Source: an uncultured Bacteroides sp.
GTDB lineage: Bacteria > Bacteroidota > Bacteroidia > Bacteroidales > Bacteroidaceae
Assembly: GCF_963666545.1 (NCBI RefSeq)
Contig: NZ_OY762899.1
Span: 1,116,001-1,180,000, forward strand
Reading direction: 5' to 3'
DNA: 64,000 nt
Part shown: positions 23,995 to 33,549 of the stretch, piece after piece
Position numbering within the stretch: position 1 is the first letter of the stretch
How the letters are laid out: each line of letters opens with the position of its first letter
Translations under genes and position numbers: made by a program
Notes under the pieces: generated by a model
The model's database searches: none
What the model was told of the DNA's origin: nothing
The model's input: only the letters and a program-made list of their open reading frames with translations

Positions 23995-24999
23995 TCACCG
24001 ATAGAGTTCTATCCGGTTCCCTTTCGTGCTGTATTCCATTCCATAAATGTCGCACATCTGGCGAAGTAGTGCCTTTGCCCCCTCCTTGTGCGAATACTTG
24101 CCGCAAAGCTTTATCTCATTCAGGGCATCTCCTCTCACCGAAAGCTCCACACCGTAGTATTGCTTCATTTTCAGCTTAATCTCTTCCAAACCCGCCATGT
24201 TGAGCACCAGCGTAGTTCCGTCTATCCATCCGCCTGCATTCTGCCACTCCAGACTATCCGTCCGGCACGAATGTGTTTTGGTGTTCAGCGTTAACTGTCG
24301 GTTGCGGGTGAGCACGGCCAGTGTTCCGTCTTTCACAGTAGACACCTCCACCCTGCCATCCCTTACAGACACCACATTCGTTTGCGTGCCAGGGTAAGCC
24401 TTCACGTTGAACGAAGTTCCCTTCACCGTGGTGGTGATCTCATCTCCATGCACCAAGAAAGGTTTTTCGGGATTCTTGGCCACTTCAAAGAAAGCCTCGC
24501 CCACAAGCCACACCTCACGATTCCTCACATTAAATTTCTTTTTATCGTAATGAAGCCTGCTGCCCACATTGAGATGCACCACACTACCGTCCGGCAACGT
24601 TTCAGCAACCATAGCAGCATCGGCCACAATCTCCATATTGAGCGGTGTACCCGCCTGCGTAGTGTTATATACAAGTAGCGAACCGATGCCTATCAGTACC
24701 ACGATCATGGCGGCAACCGCATAGCGGGGAAAATGCATCACCTTGGGGTTTCTTCGTCTTCGCTTATCATCCAGCTCCTTCTGAAGACTGCTCCATACCC
24801 TCTCCCCTGCCTCCGTGGCATCCGCATCCGTCGCCTCTTCGCCCTTATGCGCCACGATGCCCTCCACCATCTGCCTCTCACGATCAGCAAGCGGTTCACC
24901 ACTCAGATAGCAGTTCAGCAGGTCGTGAAAAACATCCAGTTCCCTTTGTTCTTCCTGGGTTCTCACCCGTTCATCCTTCTTTGTATTCTCAGTCTTCAT
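23995..24999 (-). CDS. FecR-family anti-sigma factor (cassette 1)
   Basis: 334 residues. The N-terminal cytosolic anti-sigma region (1-90) is followed by one membrane segment (about 93-112, YAVAAMIVVLIGIGSLLVYN). The periplasmic FecR domain (about 125-235) has the usual LPDGSVVHLNVGSRLHY, WLVGEAFFEVAKNPEKPFLV and VKGTSFNVKAYPGT motifs, and a C-terminal DUF4974/STN-like domain ends RIELYR. It relays the STN signal of the receptor 162 bp downstream and controls the divergent sigma gene at 25194. Complete length. Confidence 0.94.
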   Translation of the reverse strand: MKTENTKKDERVRTQEEQRELDVFHDLLNCYLSGEPLADRERQMVEGIVAHKGEEATDADATEAGERVWSSLQKELDDKRRRRNPKVMHFPRYAVAAMIVVLIGIGSLLVYNTTQAGTPLNMEIVADAAMVAETLPDGSVVHLNVGSRLHYDKKKFNVRNREVWLVGEAFFEVAKNPEKPFLVHGDEITTTVKGTSFNVKAYPGTQTNVVSVRDGRVEVSTVKDGTLAVLTRNRQLTLNTKTHSCRTDSLEWQNAGGWIDGTTLVLNMAGLEEIKLKMKQYYGVELSVRGDALNEIKLCGKYSHKEGAKALLRQMCDIYGMEYSTKGNRIELYR

Positions 25000-25193
25000 A
25001 CGCTACGAATCATTTTTAAGCGCCACTTTATTAGGGCCTCTATATACTAAGGCGATTTTAGGAGGCACGTTGCACGAATAACTTAGTTAATAGATGTTAT
25101 TTGCGAAAAGAATTTATTTGTTACAAGATTAAAACACGAATGAAACATCTTCTTAATATCATTGTTGGAAATTCGCACCGATAAAAGATTATT

Positions 25194-25766
25194 ATGAGAA
25201 CAGATAATCAGCTGCTCACAGACTTTCTTCATCATTCCGACGAAAAGGCTTTTGAGGAATTCTATAACAGACACCAGAAAAGTATGTATAGAAAGGCACT
25301 TCATTTCTTGAAAGACAAGGATGAGGCGCAAGACTTTTTGCAAGATTTCTGGTTGAAGATAATCGCCTATCCCGAGCGCATCAATGTTGTGAAGGAAGAG
25401 TCCGTGCTCGGTTATCTGAGCGCCATGCTGGTGCACGACCTTTACGATTATTTCCGAAAGAAGAAGTTGGATACCGTATGTTTGGACGACACCCTGCTGA
25501 ACGATCTGCAACAGAGCGGAGACTATCACGTGAATTCGGTAGAAAACGACGTGAACATGAATGAGTTCAGAGAAAAGCGTGAATCCATTATCCGTGCGTT
25601 ACCCGAAAGTGATCGACAAATCTACACCTTGTATGATAAGCATCATCTAGAGATACCCGAGATAGCCAAGCAGTACTCCCTGAACAAGAACACCACCCGA
25701 AACCGCATTGCAGGCATTTCCCGCTACATCGAGTCAAAATTGAAACTGCTTTATAGCTCTATATAA
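25194..25766 (+). CDS. ECF-type RNA polymerase sigma factor (cassette 1)
   Basis: 190 residues. Region 2 is FEEFYNRHQKSMYRKALHF ... DEAQDFLQDFWLKI, and region 4 is ESDRQIYTLYDKHHLEIPEI followed by an HTH (NKNTTRNRIAGISRYI). There is no membrane tail, unlike the other two sigma factors here. It is transcribed divergently from the FecR gene across a 194-bp gap (25000-25193) in which I see no clear promoter box. It should direct transcription of the cassette when the receptor binds ligand. The stop is immediately followed by repeat A2. Confidence 0.93.
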   Translation: MRTDNQLLTDFLHHSDEKAFEEFYNRHQKSMYRKALHFLKDKDEAQDFLQDFWLKIIAYPERINVVKEESVLGYLSAMLVHDLYDYFRKKKLDTVCLDDTLLNDLQQSGDYHVNSVENDVNMNEFREKRESIIRALPESDRQIYTLYDKHHLEIPEIAKQYSLNKNTTRNRIAGISRYIESKLKLLYSSI

Positions 25767-25831
25767 AAAGAAGGCAGCGTACTTCACAATACACCACCCT
25801 CACCAGTTGCTCGAATTCACATGAGTATCTA
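25767..25831. repeat. Repeat A2, 65-bp partial copy
   Basis: Matches the first part of A1 and A3 (starting AAAGAAGGCAGCGTACTTC). It begins directly after the sigma stop codon. A2 and A3 are direct repeats flanking the lipoprotein gene 25842-26294. Confidence 0.8.
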
Positions 25832-25841
25832 TGTTATAATG

Positions 25842-26294
25842 CTATTCAGTTGTTTTTATTGAATAAATGGTATCGTCTGGAAATACGAATTTAATAGAAT
25901 CACATGCCGATACTATTTTAGTTCCCTTAAATAGATAGTCTTTATGTATCTTCTCAGCATCCCACGAACGATTACTTAGATAAATGCGATACTCATAGAT
26001 GCAGCCTTCATAAAGCGGAGGCACCACAAAATCAAGAGTATCCAATACATCCTTTTGATAAGAAAAGTCATTCATGAATCTGGTGTAATTCTCATTAGGA
26101 TAATAAACCCGTAAACAGAATTCCGCCACTTCATAACTGTTCTCATTCGTCGCATTGTGTTTCTTGATAAATCGAAATACACTGTTCTCATTAACTGCCG
26201 GAACAGGCGAATTCTCGTCATTGCTACTACTACAACTAGCAAAAACAAAAAACAATAATACAGACAGATATTTAATGATACATCTTTGTTTCAT
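25842..26294 (-). CDS. Hypothetical small lipoprotein
   Basis: 150 residues with a lipoprotein signal (FFVFASC) and a Ser/Asn-rich linker after the Cys. The mature domain has beta-strand features (EVAEFCLRVYYPNENYTRF, YEYRIYLSNRSW) and two Cys. No family recognised. It sits alone on the minus strand between the direct repeats A2 and A3, so it may have been inserted or left behind when the TonB cassettes were duplicated. Confidence 0.7.
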   Translation of the reverse strand: MKQRCIIKYLSVLLFFVFASCSSSNDENSPVPAVNENSVFRFIKKHNATNENSYEVAEFCLRVYYPNENYTRFMNDFSYQKDVLDTLDFVVPPLYEGCIYEYRIYLSNRSWDAEKIHKDYLFKGTKIVSACDSIKFVFPDDTIYSIKTTE

Positions 26295-26358
26295 AATCTA
26301 ACTCTATTGATATGAAAATTATTCCTTTCTTAAGCTTATCGGCACTTCTAAAATTGAA

Positions 26359-26616
26359 AAAGAAGGCAGCGTACTTCACAATACACCACCCTCACCAGTT
26401 GTCTGAATTCACATGAGTATCTATCGTCATGTATCGGATAATACTCGCTAATATCTTTTCTTAAAAAGCCTCTCCGCAGCTTACGCCTAAACCACGGAGG
26501 GCACATTTACCTAAAACTAAGTAGTGAAAAAGAAAACATATCAAAAAAATATTAGCGAATAATATAGTTGTAAAACGAATCACAATAAAATGATTGGTTT
26601 TAGAATTTTCATATTA
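26359..26616. repeat. Repeat A3, 258 bp, 3' flank of TonB cassette 2
   Basis: Nearly identical to A1 (19482-19737), with a few substitutions and small indels concentrated 70-110 bp from its start. It lies downstream of the cassette 2 lipoprotein gene, in the same position as A1 relative to cassette 1. The rest of the 449-bp gap 26295-26743 carries no gene. Confidence 0.85.
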
Positions 26617-26743
26617 AAAAAACCAGTGTAAAATAGCAGAACGATTTACCTTTCTGTTATTCTATAAGCACTAGTAAAAACACCTCCTAATCAATCCCTA
26701 AAGGCAGATGGCTTGGAGGAAAACTTTTAATGCCTTTATGCTA

Positions 26744-27520
26744 TTACCAAGGTATTCCAAAGACTGGAAGAAATCTAAATAAAGAAGACCCTTGCTTTGT
26801 CATTTGGCTAGTGGCACATTTATTGGGAAAAGATTTCCAACCATTAATTCCATCAAATGAAAGAAAATCAGCAAATTGAATAGCTCCAGAATTAGTTCCG
26901 TTAGAATGGTCAATCAACAATGTTCCCGTTGCAACATCTGTAATATCTGAATTAAAAGCAATTTCGGAAGTATTCTCCGGGAAGAATTGATTCAAATTCA
27001 ATTCAAAGTATGGACTAAGTTTTCCTTCTTCCAGAACAACAGAGACGCCGGTAGATGTATATGTCATACCATAATCAGCAGTTGCGTAAATATCGACTTT
27101 CACAGAGCTGCCCCATCCTTCAATCCCTTTGTAAAAGAGGCGAACTTTAACATGATGAGTTGTTGATGGATCGCTCTCTGATGGAGAAATCACAACGGGA
27201 GACTCCGGTAATTGAACAAGATCTACAATGTTGCTTCCTTCTTGCAGTGTTACTTCTTGTTCCAATTCTGCTGTTGTCTCATTATTTTTAAACACACGCA
27301 ATATACCCGATCTCTTATCCCTGGGTATGTAGGTTGATGTAGATCCCTTAACTGTATCATTGTCTAAAGTATATTTATAGCTAATACTTTCATCGGCTCG
27401 CCATAACATATTTACCTCAAAAAGCGAATAGCCTTTATCGAATGACTCACCATTTTCATCACACCCTACCAATAAAAACAAAAAACAAAAAAATAGTATA
27501 AATGAATGTATATTCTTCAT
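26744..27520 (-). CDS. Hypothetical lipoprotein of TonB cassette 2
   Basis: 258 residues, lipoprotein signal peptide (FLFLLVGC). Paralogue of 19847-20626 (shared GILRVFKNNET, KVRLFYKGIEG, LEEGKLSPYFELNLNQFFP, DVATGTLLIDH). The mature part looks beta-sandwich-like. It is last in the order FecR-receptor-beta-helix protein-this gene, and is separated from the beta-helix gene by a 32-bp perfect palindrome that may reduce read-through. Function unknown; likely a surface partner of the receptor. Confidence 0.78.
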   Translation of the reverse strand: MKNIHSFILFFCFLFLLVGCDENGESFDKGYSLFEVNMLWRADESISYKYTLDNDTVKGSTSTYIPRDKRSGILRVFKNNETTAELEQEVTLQEGSNIVDLVQLPESPVVISPSESDPSTTHHVKVRLFYKGIEGWGSSVKVDIYATADYGMTYTSTGVSVVLEEGKLSPYFELNLNQFFPENTSEIAFNSDITDVATGTLLIDHSNGTNSGAIQFADFLSFDGINGWKSFPNKCATSQMTKQGSSLFRFLPVFGIPW

Positions 27521-27545
27521 CTTAAATTAATTTTAATGAAGGGAA

Positions 27546-27577
27546 GAAATATTATGAAATAAATTTCATAATATTTC
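27546..27577. terminator. Intercistronic perfect palindrome between beta-helix and lipoprotein genes
   Basis: GAAATATTATGAAAT (27546-27560), 2-nt centre, ATTTCATAATATTTC (27563-27577). It has no strong T tract on the minus strand, so it may act as a weak terminator or as an mRNA-stabilising hairpin inside the operon. Confidence 0.6.
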
Positions 27578-27613
27578 TATCCCTTTATTCTTCTTTTACG
27601 TTCAATTAAAAAA

Positions 27614-28939
27614 TCATCTTACCCAAGTTGCACTTGTCCAAGTATTTCCTGAACCGGCGAAAGCTCCTTTATAGGTAACTACGTCAAAACCGGTTAAACC
27701 AGCAAAACTTGCACCCGATAATGCAGGAGCTGCAATTGGAACTAAAGCAGTAGTGCTTTTATAACCTCCCCACGGATTATTCAAAACAATATTGTTATAG
27801 CTTGTCAAACCTGAATTAGTAGCAGAAGGAGTAAAGACACTGAAATTAACACCAGTACCGGGAACAGCACAAACTACATTGTTTTCTAATGTATAAGTGT
27901 TAGTTGTTTCTTTCAAGATACCTTTTGGAAATCCATAAAGAACGCTGTTCACTAAAGTAAACTTGCAATTTCTACGGAAGTTTGCTGCAGATTTCAAAGA
28001 AACACCATCTGTTGCTCCTGTCTTAAAGACTTTACCATTACTTGTACCTACAATAGTTAAATTACTCAATACAGGATGAGTAAATGGAGTTAACGAACTG
28101 CTAGAACCATCATTATCACATTCAATGCCATTAGGGTCTTTAGAATACGACAATAAAGGATCTATTGTTGACACAGCAAACTGAATCGTTCCTCTGTAAC
28201 CGAAGTCGAAATCGAATGAGTCATCATCATTCGCAGTTGCAACAAGATACTTTGCATTTACTGTGCCACCAAAAAATTCAAAAGCATCGTCTGCTCCTTG
28301 GTATGCCTGGCAATGATCAACTGTAGTACCTGAACCAACGCCACCAAAAGTAAAGGAGTTCAACTCATTAGCTTCAGAAATAGCAGCTCCAGCATATTCT
28401 ACGCGTACATAAGTAAGTACACCTGAATTGTCAGCATCATCGTTGCCACCATAAGTAACACTAATTCCGGCAGGAATAGTTGTATTAAGAGGATCAATTC
28501 CTTCAATTACACCATTATTGCCTTGATTTACAGTAGCCTTACCAAGAAGTACAAGACCTCCCCAACCACCTTTGGTACCATTCTGAGCTGTCATGATAAT
28601 TGGAGCAGCAGCTGTTCCGTTGGCCATAATTTTACCACCTTTTGTAACAACCAATGCAGAAGCATCATCAGGATTAGCATCGTACACCCCTTCAATACGA
28701 GTTCCGGCGTTGATAGTCAAGGTAACACCATTAGGAACATAAGTTTTACCTGTAAGCACATACGTTACATTAGCAAACAACGTTTTGTTCGTAAGAATAA
28801 CATCTGGCAATTCTTCAGTAGTACGTGTTGAAACACTAGCAGGTGAATCACCAGCATCTTCAGAACAGGATGTTAATCCTAAACCACAAACTAAACAAGT
28901 AGTCAAAGCTACTGCTGTTGAAAACAAAAACTTTTTCAT
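27614..28939 (-). CDS. Right-handed beta-helix lipoprotein of TonB cassette 2
   Basis: 441 residues. Lipoprotein signal (GLGLTSC, Cys25) and a short Ser/Thr linker. Repeating short strands follow (NGVTLTINAGTRIEGV, GGKIMANGTAAAPIIM, GGWGGLVLLGKATVN, SGVLTYVRVEYAG, TTVDHCQAYQGADDAFEFFG, then the acidic NDDDSFDFDFGYRG). This pattern is typical of a parallel beta-helix like those of surface pectate-lyase-fold proteins, with possible Ca2+ binding at the Asp-rich turns. No catalytic triad is evident, so it may bind ligand rather than cleave it. Such proteins are common beside FecA-type receptors in Bacteroidetes. Cassette 1 lacks an equivalent. Confidence 0.82.
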   Translation of the reverse strand: MKKFLFSTAVALTTCLVCGLGLTSCSEDAGDSPASVSTRTTEELPDVILTNKTLFANVTYVLTGKTYVPNGVTLTINAGTRIEGVYDANPDDASALVVTKGGKIMANGTAAAPIIMTAQNGTKGGWGGLVLLGKATVNQGNNGVIEGIDPLNTTIPAGISVTYGGNDDADNSGVLTYVRVEYAGAAISEANELNSFTFGGVGSGTTVDHCQAYQGADDAFEFFGGTVNAKYLVATANDDDSFDFDFGYRGTIQFAVSTIDPLLSYSKDPNGIECDNDGSSSSLTPFTHPVLSNLTIVGTSNGKVFKTGATDGVSLKSAANFRRNCKFTLVNSVLYGFPKGILKETTNTYTLENNVVCAVPGTGVNFSVFTPSATNSGLTSYNNIVLNNPWGGYKSTTALVPIAAPALSGASFAGLTGFDVVTYKGAFAGSGNTWTSATWVR

Positions 28940-29027
28940 TGCTGTAAGTTTTTTAAATTAATAATTGATAATAATTAAATAATTGAATCTGAATAAACTA
29001 TATAGTTGTCATTATTCATTCGCTGTA

Positions 29028-32000
29028 TCAAAAATTGTAGCTCACCGAGAACGAGTAACTCGTTCCACGTTTTATCTTGCTACGAATCATATCTTTATCT
29101 TTGTTATAGCCCATATCATCCGTATAGTCTTTTCCGCGACCATCACTATTGATATAAATAATGCTAGCCTGATTTAAAATATCACTGGCATTGGCCTTAA
29201 CTTCCAATCCTTTCCACGGACGAACGGATAATTGAAAATCGAGTACATGGCGGGGAGCTTCGTACTCATCATTCATTTCCTTCGGGGCCGCCTGCACCAA
29301 TTTGCGTCCGGTAGTAGCGTAATTTACAGCAGCACCCAGTAGTTTTCCCGAATAATTCAATCCGGCATTCATCATATAGGGAGCCATACCTTGCAAGGGA
29401 CGATTACGATTAGTTGCAGTATTGGCTACATCATCAGCACTAAGGCCTGTAGCAACATCAAGCAAACGTTGCAAATCGTAAGTAACATCTCCTTTTAACA
29501 GGGTGGCATTGGCATTCAAGTAGATATCTTTCAAGAAACTCGCCGGAGCAATGAAGCCAAAAGATTTGCGCAAATTAAACTCCAGCCCCTTCATCGTAGA
29601 TTTATCCAAATTAAAAGAAAATAAGGCAAAATTCCCACTAGTATTAGGATCGTAACAGAGTAACTCCACCGGATCTTTAAATTTCTTATAAAACGCACTG
29701 ACAGAGACAACTTCACCTGCTGAAGGATACCACTCTAAACGTAAATCTACATTGTCTGTATAAGTTGGCTTCAAAACTCCCAGACCTTTTACTGTAACCC
29801 TATCTCCTACATTGTAATAACGAAAAGGAGTGAGTTCGCGAAAATCGGGACGAGCCAATGTCTTGCCATAAGCGGCGCGCAAATTCAAAGAAGAGGTAAT
29901 GTTCCAGACTGCTGATATAGCAGGAAGATAGTCGGTATAATCGCTTACAGCAGCAGAATCAACCAAAGATTTATCTACCTTATAGTAAGTATTAACAGTT
30001 GTTTTAGTACTTTCCATACGCACACCACCGATGAGATGAAGTTGTTTCCAAAAAGTAAACTCACCCATCAGATAAGCTGCATGTATTTTCTGATCACCTT
30101 TGTAATAATCAACCTTATCTCCTTTTTCTCCTGCCATAAAGTAGTTAATATTTCCATTGGCAAAATTATCGGTGTTATAAAGTTCAGAAAGCGGTAATCC
30201 TGATAAAGCATCCATATTGTAATTGTAATTTGGCCCCTCTAATGGGCGCAGAAATTGTTGCTGATAATCGGCAGTACGAAAAGTGCCCCAATAACCGGTT
30301 TTCAGATTCTGCTTATTGCCCGCAACAAGAAAAGGAAAGGTAAGATTAGCACCTATATTTTTCTTCTTCTCAGATAAATCAGCATACATGATATGGCCAC
30401 CTGCGAGATTCGTTGGCCCATCAGTATAAGAATAAACCGGCCAAGAAAGCATTAAATCAGAAAGAGACTGATTCGTGCCACTCACATAATTTAATACGCT
30501 ACCTGTCGCCAAGCGATCATCGTGAGATTCACGAACGAGTTTGTTATAATCTGCAAACCATGAAAAAAGCAGCTTCTCTCCCAAAAGTTTATGCTCACCA
30601 TCAAGTCTTGTTTGCCAAAGAGCGTTGCGCACAGGGCTGCTATATTCTTCTATTATAGGTCCATAACTATCCGATTCTACAACTCGACCAATATTGCTTT
30701 GCGTAAAGCGGTTGTTGAACATATTGCTCCACGTAATCTTATGTCCCGGTCGTTCCCAGCCCATATTGGCTACCGCACCTATAGCAGTGACAAATTTATA
30801 ATTATGACCATCAACTGTCTTCTTACCCGAAGTACGAAAGTTTGCTTCTACAACAGTCTCTGTATTCTCTTCGTGGCGATAGGTACCTGCAACCACCACA
30901 CCCAGTTTATTGCTATTGCCCAAATCGAAAGGCAGGCCTACACTTAAAGCATAGTTTTGCGTGGGCGCACCGGTAAACTTATTCAAGCCCCAATGGTTGG
31001 GTATTTTGGCGCCCATCGCATAGGCATCCTTTATATGCTCATCTTGTCTTAATTTTCCGGTACTTGGATCAAAATAACCGGCATACGTATCATTAACCCA
31101 GTCACGTCCAAACCAATTACGTTCACTGCTGTTACCCAAAAAGTAATCACTCTTAAAGCGCTTGCCACCCATAAAGGTTTTGCCGGTGCTGTTGGTATTC
31201 AAACCGGAACCGACACTAAGTGAAAGAAGGCGTTCCTTAGGAATGGAAAGAGTAGTAACATTCACCATACCGCCGGTAAACTCGCCCTGCATGTCGGGGG
31301 TAAAGGTTTTGGCAATGGTGACGTTTTCTATCAGGTTGCTCGGAATGATATCGAAAGCGAAGTTACGACGGTTGGGCTCTGTACTTGGTAGTGCCGTGCC
31401 GTTGAGCTGCACGTTGTTGTATCTTTCGCCCATACCGCGAACGGTTACAAACTTGCCGTCTTCTATTGACACGCCACTTACTCGTTTAAGTACTTGCGCC
31501 ACATTGCTATCACTGGTTTTTTTAATCAGATCGGCACTGATACCGTCACTCATGGCAGTCATTGTTCTCTGCTTGGCATAGAGTCCTTTGGCAGAGGCAT
31601 CATTATATTCAGCTGTCACCACCACTTCGCCCAGCTCTTCGCTGGCTTCCTTCATCACAAGGTCTAGTTCCGTGGTTCGGGCAGGATTAATCTTCACTTC
31701 GGTTATCTTCAGGGTCTCAAAAGATACATAGCTGGCTTCCACCACCACTGTGCCCACGGGGACAGCTTTCAGGGAGTATTTGCCTTCAACGTTGGTCACG
31801 GTACCCAACTGTGTGTTGGGGATGCGTACCGTGGCGCCTACAAGGGGTTCGCCTTTCTGGTCGAGGATAAACCCCGAAAGGTTACCCGTGCCGGTAGACT
31901 TTGTTTTTTTCTTGTTGTCATCTTCGGCTGAGCGATAGATGATGTAAGAATTGTTGGTGTATTTAAAGGTGTAACCGGTGGTGTTCAGGCTGCCGGCAAG

Positions 32001-32249
32001 TATCTGCTCTAAATTGTAATTGTTGGCTGCCAAAGCAGGAACAACAATGTTTCCTACTTGTGCGGCATCGAATGTAATTGTCTTTTTGGTTATCTCTGCC
32101 AGCTGCTTGATACGTGCAGAGAGCTTTTCTTGAGGAAATGTTCGTTTAATAAGTTGTGCGTGGATGCATAAAGGGCTCCACAACAGCAGTGTCAAAAGAA
32201 ACACTGCAAAGCGCAAATTCGTTCGTTTACTACTACTACTTTTCATCAC
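29028..32249 (-). CDS. TonB-dependent outer-membrane receptor with STN signalling domain (cassette 2)
   Basis: 1073 residues. Signal peptide 1-32; a distinct STN domain about 38-105 (FPQEKLSARIKQLAEITKKT ...); then from about residue 108 (AEDDNKKKTKS onward) the same regulatory-like domain, plug and barrel as in 20623-23832, differing mainly in surface-loop segments. The C-terminus is YSFSVSYNF. It pairs with the FecR at 32446 and the sigma at 33794. It likely imports a ligand similar to that of cassette 1, while its STN domain talks to a different anti-sigma. Confidence 0.93.
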   Translation of the reverse strand: MMKSSSSKRTNLRFAVFLLTLLLWSPLCIHAQLIKRTFPQEKLSARIKQLAEITKKTITFDAAQVGNIVVPALAANNYNLEQILAGSLNTTGYTFKYTNNSYIIYRSAEDDNKKKTKSTGTGNLSGFILDQKGEPLVGATVRIPNTQLGTVTNVEGKYSLKAVPVGTVVVEASYVSFETLKITEVKINPARTTELDLVMKEASEELGEVVVTAEYNDASAKGLYAKQRTMTAMSDGISADLIKKTSDSNVAQVLKRVSGVSIEDGKFVTVRGMGERYNNVQLNGTALPSTEPNRRNFAFDIIPSNLIENVTIAKTFTPDMQGEFTGGMVNVTTLSIPKERLLSLSVGSGLNTNSTGKTFMGGKRFKSDYFLGNSSERNWFGRDWVNDTYAGYFDPSTGKLRQDEHIKDAYAMGAKIPNHWGLNKFTGAPTQNYALSVGLPFDLGNSNKLGVVVAGTYRHEENTETVVEANFRTSGKKTVDGHNYKFVTAIGAVANMGWERPGHKITWSNMFNNRFTQSNIGRVVESDSYGPIIEEYSSPVRNALWQTRLDGEHKLLGEKLLFSWFADYNKLVRESHDDRLATGSVLNYVSGTNQSLSDLMLSWPVYSYTDGPTNLAGGHIMYADLSEKKKNIGANLTFPFLVAGNKQNLKTGYWGTFRTADYQQQFLRPLEGPNYNYNMDALSGLPLSELYNTDNFANGNINYFMAGEKGDKVDYYKGDQKIHAAYLMGEFTFWKQLHLIGGVRMESTKTTVNTYYKVDKSLVDSAAVSDYTDYLPAISAVWNITSSLNLRAAYGKTLARPDFRELTPFRYYNVGDRVTVKGLGVLKPTYTDNVDLRLEWYPSAGEVVSVSAFYKKFKDPVELLCYDPNTSGNFALFSFNLDKSTMKGLEFNLRKSFGFIAPASFLKDIYLNANATLLKGDVTYDLQRLLDVATGLSADDVANTATNRNRPLQGMAPYMMNAGLNYSGKLLGAAVNYATTGRKLVQAAPKEMNDEYEAPRHVLDFQLSVRPWKGLEVKANASDILNQASIIYINSDGRGKDYTDDMGYNKDKDMIRSKIKRGTSYSFSVSYNF

Positions 32250-32445
32250 GTTTAATCGTTAATTTAATCTTATTTATTAATACTCTCATGTTGTTCTATT
32301 CAGGCACGGAAATCACGGTGTTTTCGATGTATTCATGTTCATTATCAAGCTCCGATCAGAGCAAAGCATCTCCTGTTCCCCGTTATTAGGGAATAATAAT
32401 ATTTACATCTTACTAAAAATGTTTTAAAAGGGTTTTATCTTACAT

Positions 32446-33549
32446 TCACCGGTACACGATAATCCGGTCACCCTCCATTTTGTATTGCGCACCATACACC
32501 AGCATCAACCGCTCCATCACTTCAGCCAGTGTAGCATGGGGAGAAAACTCCGAGTTGAAACAGACGTTGGTTCCGAATGCGTGGTTTTCTATCACCAGTT
32601 CTTTATTGAAAGACTGCCTGATGCGCAGAGCGAGCTCTTTCTCGTTGGCATCTATCAGTACAATTCTTCCATCAATCCATCCGGAAGAAGCGTGCCAATC
32701 CATCTCTCGAACCGTATATTTTCCGGTTATTTTATTGTAGAGAAGCTGTTTGTTGGGCAAGAGCGTAGCTAGCCGCCTGCCGCCTTTGCTTACTGCCACC
32801 ATCCCTGTGCGCACGGTGATGGTACTTATATCGAGTTCAGGATAATCACTAATAGTGAAGGAAGTGCCCTTCACTTGTGTTTGCAACACACTATGTGAGA
32901 TGATGAATGGTTTCTGAGGGTTTTTGGCCACATCAAAGAAAATCTCTCCTCTCATCTCTACTTCACGAACATGATCGTTGAAATTACTACTCAGCAGTAA
33001 CCGACTGTCACGATTCATTTGTACCTTCGTATGATCGGGCAACTGTTGGCTCAATATCTGATCTTCGGACTCCAGCACCGTATCTTTGGTGTAATACTGA
33101 AACATTCCTATACCGAAGACGATGGCAATCATGGCAGCGATACCGCCATAGACACGGATTGCCCGCATCGGCCTTTTTGCTTTGGGGGTAGTCTTGGGAA
33201 GGATAGCATCGTTCATCGCTTCTTCTACAGCACTCATCACTTCCGGTTGCTGCGACACAAGGTTCCAATCGGTTTGAGGAAACTGTTGGCTAACGGCCAC
33301 TTTACGGTAAATGCATTCACCCATCCGATCGAGCGCTATGGAAGGCAGATCTTCGCCTTGCTCAGACAAAAGAGGTCCCTCCTCGTCCGCACGCCAAGTC
33401 TCTATCATCTCTCTCTCACGATCCGTAGCCTCACCTCTGGCATAGCGACGCAGCAACTCGTGCACAAAAAGAAATCTGCTCACCCTGCTTTCGGGAGTGA
33501 TTCCTTTTATCATCGCTTTGGCTTGTTTTTCGAACTTACGGTTTATCAT
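32446..33549 (-). CDS. FecR-family anti-sigma factor (cassette 2)
   Basis: 367 residues. N-terminal cytosolic region 1-130; single membrane segment about 131-148 (GGIAAMIAIVFGIGMFQYY); FecR domain with LPDHTKVQMNRDSRLLL, EMRGEIFFDVAKNPQKPFII and VKGTSFTISDYPE; C-terminal domain ending RIIVYR. Divergent from the sigma gene across 244 bp (33550-33793). It is only distantly similar to the cassette 1 FecR, matching the different STN domains of the receptors. Confidence 0.93.
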   Translation of the reverse strand: MINRKFEKQAKAMIKGITPESRVSRFLFVHELLRRYARGEATDREREMIETWRADEEGPLLSEQGEDLPSIALDRMGECIYRKVAVSQQFPQTDWNLVSQQPEVMSAVEEAMNDAILPKTTPKAKRPMRAIRVYGGIAAMIAIVFGIGMFQYYTKDTVLESEDQILSQQLPDHTKVQMNRDSRLLLSSNFNDHVREVEMRGEIFFDVAKNPQKPFIISHSVLQTQVKGTSFTISDYPELDISTITVRTGMVAVSKGGRRLATLLPNKQLLYNKITGKYTVREMDWHASSGWIDGRIVLIDANEKELALRIRQSFNKELVIENHAFGTNVCFNSEFSPHATLAEVMERLMLVYGAQYKMEGDRIIVYR

